This document shows positions 61,301 to 64,000 of a stretch of 64,000 nucleotides of DNA, piece after piece. The stretch's first letter is position 1. Every line of letters begins with the position of its first letter. The notes beneath the pieces were generated by a model. The model had not been told where the DNA came from. It searched no databases and saw only the letters and a program-made list of their open reading frames with translations. The stretch is from Phallusia fumigata (Eukaryota; Chordata; Ascidiacea; Phlebobranchia; Ascidiidae): NCBI GenBank assembly GCA_008931825.1, contig QXVZ01023286.1, positions 3,625-67,624 on the forward strand, in the 5' to 3' direction. The position numbers were made by a program, and so were the translations under genes.

Positions 61301-63564
61301 CGGACCATACGTCAGGTTGTTTTGCATACAACTATTGTATTAAATCATATACTGACAACTTGACCTAAGTTGGGTCATTTTACCAATGCCTCGAGCCCAT
61401 CAGTATTTCACAAGTGATACTCACAAATGATAGACAACAGGCATTATGTCATGGTCACAAAAATAACATGAACCAACACTTCTAAGTCGAGCAAGCAATT
61501 GCTTAAACAGTGTTTTCTAAATGCCTTAGCATTAAAAGTGGGGATGTAAATTTAACGTTAGGCGGCGTTGCTTACACAAACTAGAATGGTGGCTTTTACT
61601 GTATTGAAATTTTTTGCATTAAACTTAAAATTTAGCTTAAGAAAGTCGCCTGCGATTCAAATTATGTTTGTGAGCTGAGACCAGAGAGTTAAGTAGTATC
61701 TACACAAAAACGAAAACCAGAGACATAGGCTTGTTCTGAAAAGCCAAGCAATGAGTGAAACTAATCAAATAGATGCAAATAATTAGAAATCACCAAAACC
61801 GGATGAGGCAGCTGGTGTCTGTATGAGAGAAGGTCAGGTGCCAAAGGGATCCAATCTTCTTAAACACATAATGCCTGAACCTTATTACCAAAAATTTATT
61901 GACATCAAGATTAGACATCCTCAAAAAAACACAATTAACCCCAGTGCCGTTGAATCCCAGGGTTGCGAACAAAGTAATCTGATTTTGGATCAAAGAAAAA
62001 CGGATAGCTGTATATGACCAATGCTAATAGATAGGCGCAGCTATTATCGTACGTTGCAACAACACTGTATTGATCGAAAATACTGGACAGGACGCCCTCC
62101 TTGTCTGGGATCCATATGGGGTTTATTTACACGAGACATGAGGTGGGTCACTACTTGACTTAAAATAACGAGGTATTGACGAGATCGTTTTGTTTACGGC
62201 AACAGTCACCAGAGTGGATGATTTGGCCTACCTGTAAATTCTGTGTCTAATACTTCTTGGATTACTTAAAGGCACAGAAATTGAGTAACAGCCCCTGACT
62301 TTATTTAACATTAGTGCAACGGAAGCGTTCTTTGGTTTGAACCCCAATGTAGGCTACTGGAACGTTTGGAACGTTTATGCCTTTCGCGTTGGGTTAAGTT
62401 GAGTTTATTTCGTTTTGTTACAGAATAGGCAGCGACACATTTGCACCAAAACATTCACCAAGCCGGATATAGCAGCGCAACGTTAAATCGTTATAAAGCA
62501 TAAACAAGTGAAGAGCACAATTGGTGGATCAAGGTTAAATGCGCTGAGCCTACACCGTCATTAAAGGCATTATCGACGGGGACTCACATCGAAGGGTGAG
62601 TTTGGCGCGATGGGGAATTAAGACTGGGGGTGAAACGGTAGTGGAAAGCCTTGTGTATTTGTTTCTCTTTCAAATGCCTGTTACTGCTAGTTAGCATTCT
62701 TCACGCTTGGGGGTGAAACCCGTGGCAAAGTAAGCCGATCCGGTAAACGTATTACTGCCTTGCGCTGAGAGTCTCAACGCAAAGGTGTCGCAAGTACCGA
62801 CTACAGTATAAATCCGTCATAAAATCCCTTGGTAAACTAGAAATTCTCTTGATAATCTCTAATATATTTTTATTTGGGTGAGGTAAAAACCGTATTGTTG
62901 AGCACAATTTTCGGGACGATATAGACAAATACCGAATCGTTCCGGTACGAAAATTATTCTACTTTCATCACTGCGTTAAACCCAGAAAAAAAACACGGTA
63001 TTCTATTTGATTCAAAGTTGACCACTTACTTCAAGAATGACTTGCTGTTTGGCGGCGAGTCTTGCCGTCTCCTCATACATTCTCGTGTTTGAAATTCCCA
63101 ACCCGCAAAAGATGGCGAACGCTTCCAGGATCTGGACATCGCTTTGTGAGAAGTTGGGACCGGCTTTCGGCATTTTGTTCACAAGCTGGATAACACCTGA
63201 ATAGAATATGATTCATTAAACAAGTACATATCACTTGACGCCAGGCCTTTTCTTACGTGACCCCGATAATGTTTTGATTAATTCCGATATGCGCTACTTT
63301 GGAAAACTTGCTGTTCAACACAATCAACTAATTTCTTAATTTTTTTGGATTATAAACCCATTTACAATTTGATCCATGGCCCACTGATGGACGAATCACA
63401 GGCGATTCAGAATTCCATACTCGCTTATAAGTGGTTCATTGTCAAAACGATACGGGTTTTAAAATCTTTTTTTAAGTTTTAAACTTACCTAATACTTGTC
63501 TTAGGCTGTCGCGAATTGGAATGCAAAGCAGCGAGCGCGTTGTGAAGCCGAGTTCCTCATCTTC
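49330..63564 (-). CDS. GAF-domain cGMP phosphodiesterase, PDE5/PDE11 type (5' exons off window)
   Basis: Exons in transcript order: 63564-63489, 63196-63030, 61100-61050, 60983-60837, 60242-60025, 59557-59469, 53845-53665, 53185-53122, 50234-50076 and 49440-49330 (TGA at 49332-49330). All phases agree. The first two encode the end of a GAF domain ([17 protein letters not shown]), the next two the linker (EVLSYHA). The catalytic HD domain follows: YHNWRHAFN with the general-acid histidine, HDLDHRG with metal ligands, [17 protein letters not shown] with the second metal-binding Asp, and [15 protein letters not shown] with the purine-clamp glutamine. It should hydrolyse cGMP, and possibly cAMP, to 5'-nucleotides. 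[14 protein letters not shown] favours PDE11, while EHPLARLY and NMQVGFID favour PDE5/6. The N-terminus lies beyond the right edge. The intron 53846-59468 encloses MGAT5 on the other strand. Confidence 0.93.
50235..53121. other. Phosphodiesterase intron with a cluster of plus-strand ORFs
   Basis: About 2.9 kb. Plus ORFs at 51590-51892, 51751-52047 and 52077-52595 (172 codons) cluster here, but none resembles a known family and their frames do not join through clear splice sites. The GC content around 51.7-52.05 kb is above the local level. Function unknown; not called as a gene. Confidence 0.3.
53846..54835. promoter_or_regulatory. Upstream region of MGAT5 within the phosphodiesterase intron
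   Basis: About 1 kb between a phosphodiesterase exon (minus) and the MGAT5 start (plus). It should contain the MGAT5 promoter and any 5' UTR. No specific element can be named. Confidence 0.3.
54836..59173 (+). CDS. MGAT5: Alpha-1,6-mannosylglycoprotein 6-beta-N-acetylglucosaminyltransferase V
   Basis: Eleven exons: 54836-54961, 55293-55437, 55619-55803, 55951-56349, 56533-56662, 56957-57071, 57132-57255, 57502-57823, 58109-58239, 58302-58424 and 58808-59173. They join in phase to about 721 residues, close to the roughly 740 of vertebrate GnT-V. The start gives a type II anchor ([17 protein letters not shown]) after a short basic tail. Family hallmarks in order: [89 protein letters not shown] and a cysteine-rich C-terminus ([19 protein letters not shown]). 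The enzyme adds beta-1,6-GlcNAc to the alpha-1,6-mannose arm of N-glycans in the medial Golgi. The acceptor of exon eight (57502) was chosen by phase over two nearby AGs. ATTAAA at 59358-59363 may be its poly(A) signal. It lies wholly in an intron of the phosphodiesterase gene, on the opposite strand. Confidence 0.95.
62395..62650. repeat. Diverged copy of the 9-kb dispersed repeat
   Basis: Shares ordered motifs with 8880-9200: GTTTATTT-GTTTTG, ATTCACCAAGC-GGA-ATAG, then ATTAAAGGCAT and GACGGGG-CTCAC. It lies in a phosphodiesterase intron (61101-63029), which otherwise holds nothing recognised. Confidence 0.5.
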
Positions 63565-64000
63565 CTACAAAATTTCAAAGATGTACCGATCGTATTTGCG
63601 GCTACGCTCAAATGCAATTAAATGCCACGCGCTGGTGAAAGTGTTAGTCAAAATACAGCAGCACAAACGCCAGTTTAAATGTCTTAATTTGAATACAACG
63701 AAGGCCTTTGTTTATCTTGCTGTCCTCTTGCGGTGGTGGAGGTAGGTTTTTCAGTTAGGTGTAGGTGAAAATTTATCCCAGTGTCAACCACTACTAATTA
63801 AAACAGTGCGCTTAAGTTTGTTAATCATGTAAACATAAGATGCCCGTCTGGAAACTGAAGTACGAGGTACCACGTCAGAATAAAAGCACGTATTGTGACC
63901 GTACGCCCTTATTGATGACGTCATTGTGGTTTAACCACTGGGCGGATTCAACAAAAACGTCAAACCAGTTTTAAGACCCAAAGCATGAAATTCAAATCGC
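63565..64000. other. Phosphodiesterase intron, continues off window
   Basis: No exon was recognised between 63565 and the right edge. The next upstream exon, with the earlier part of the GAF region, must lie further right. Confidence 0.4.

Noticed and set aside
1-64000. tRNA genes, CRISPR arrays, bacterial operons
   Set aside because: None seen. The 19-bp and 129-bp arrays have no spacers, and coding sequence is interrupted by spliceosomal introns throughout.

Overview
The window reads as nuclear DNA of a small-genome invertebrate chordate, most likely a tunicate of the Ciona type. That is an inference. It rests on AT-rich sequence, many short exons, mostly short introns, dense genes, and animal-specific families (MGAT5, a GAF-type cGMP phosphodiesterase, Golgi 6-O-sulfotransferase, BIR and LCCL proteins). 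No rRNA, tRNA or mitochondrial sequence fixes the species. Gene models were built by hand from splice signals, reading phase and family motifs.

Left third (1-16.5 kb, plus strand): a cluster of BIR (inhibitor-of-apoptosis-type zinc finger) genes. A partial IAP-like gene is cut by the left edge (1017-2617). A complete ten-exon single-BIR gene lies at 5221-7649 and an eight-exon paralogue at 14134-16433. The 3' end of the middle gene is part of a 2.1-kb tandem duplication (7423-11634) that leaves an orphan copy of its last exon. A 129-bp satellite opens the window and recurs, decayed, inside the first BIR gene.

Middle (16.5-27.5 kb): gene-poor and repeat-rich. It holds a truncated RING-like ORF, a hAT-type MITE with clear 8-bp target duplications, decayed carboxylesterase exons plus one inverted copy of the terminal exon, a young 196-bp x3 tandem array and a 19-bp minisatellite.

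27.6-43.3 kb, minus strand: the most striking gene. It has 24 exons encoding a signal peptide, a short N-terminal region and seven LCCL domains. Each domain is made by the same three-exon, phase-1 unit, and every unit opens with a linker exon of exactly 33 nt. The product is about 797 residues, secreted, with no other recognised domain.

45.1-47.8 kb, plus strand: a three-exon type II Golgi carbohydrate sulfotransferase.

49.3-63.6 kb: a PDE5/PDE11-type phosphodiesterase gene on the minus strand, whose 5' part lies off the right edge. One of its introns contains a complete eleven-exon MGAT5 (GlcNAc-transferase V) gene on the opposite strand (54836-59173). The sulfotransferase and MGAT5 both act on Golgi glycans, but nothing in the sequence shows that they are co-regulated.
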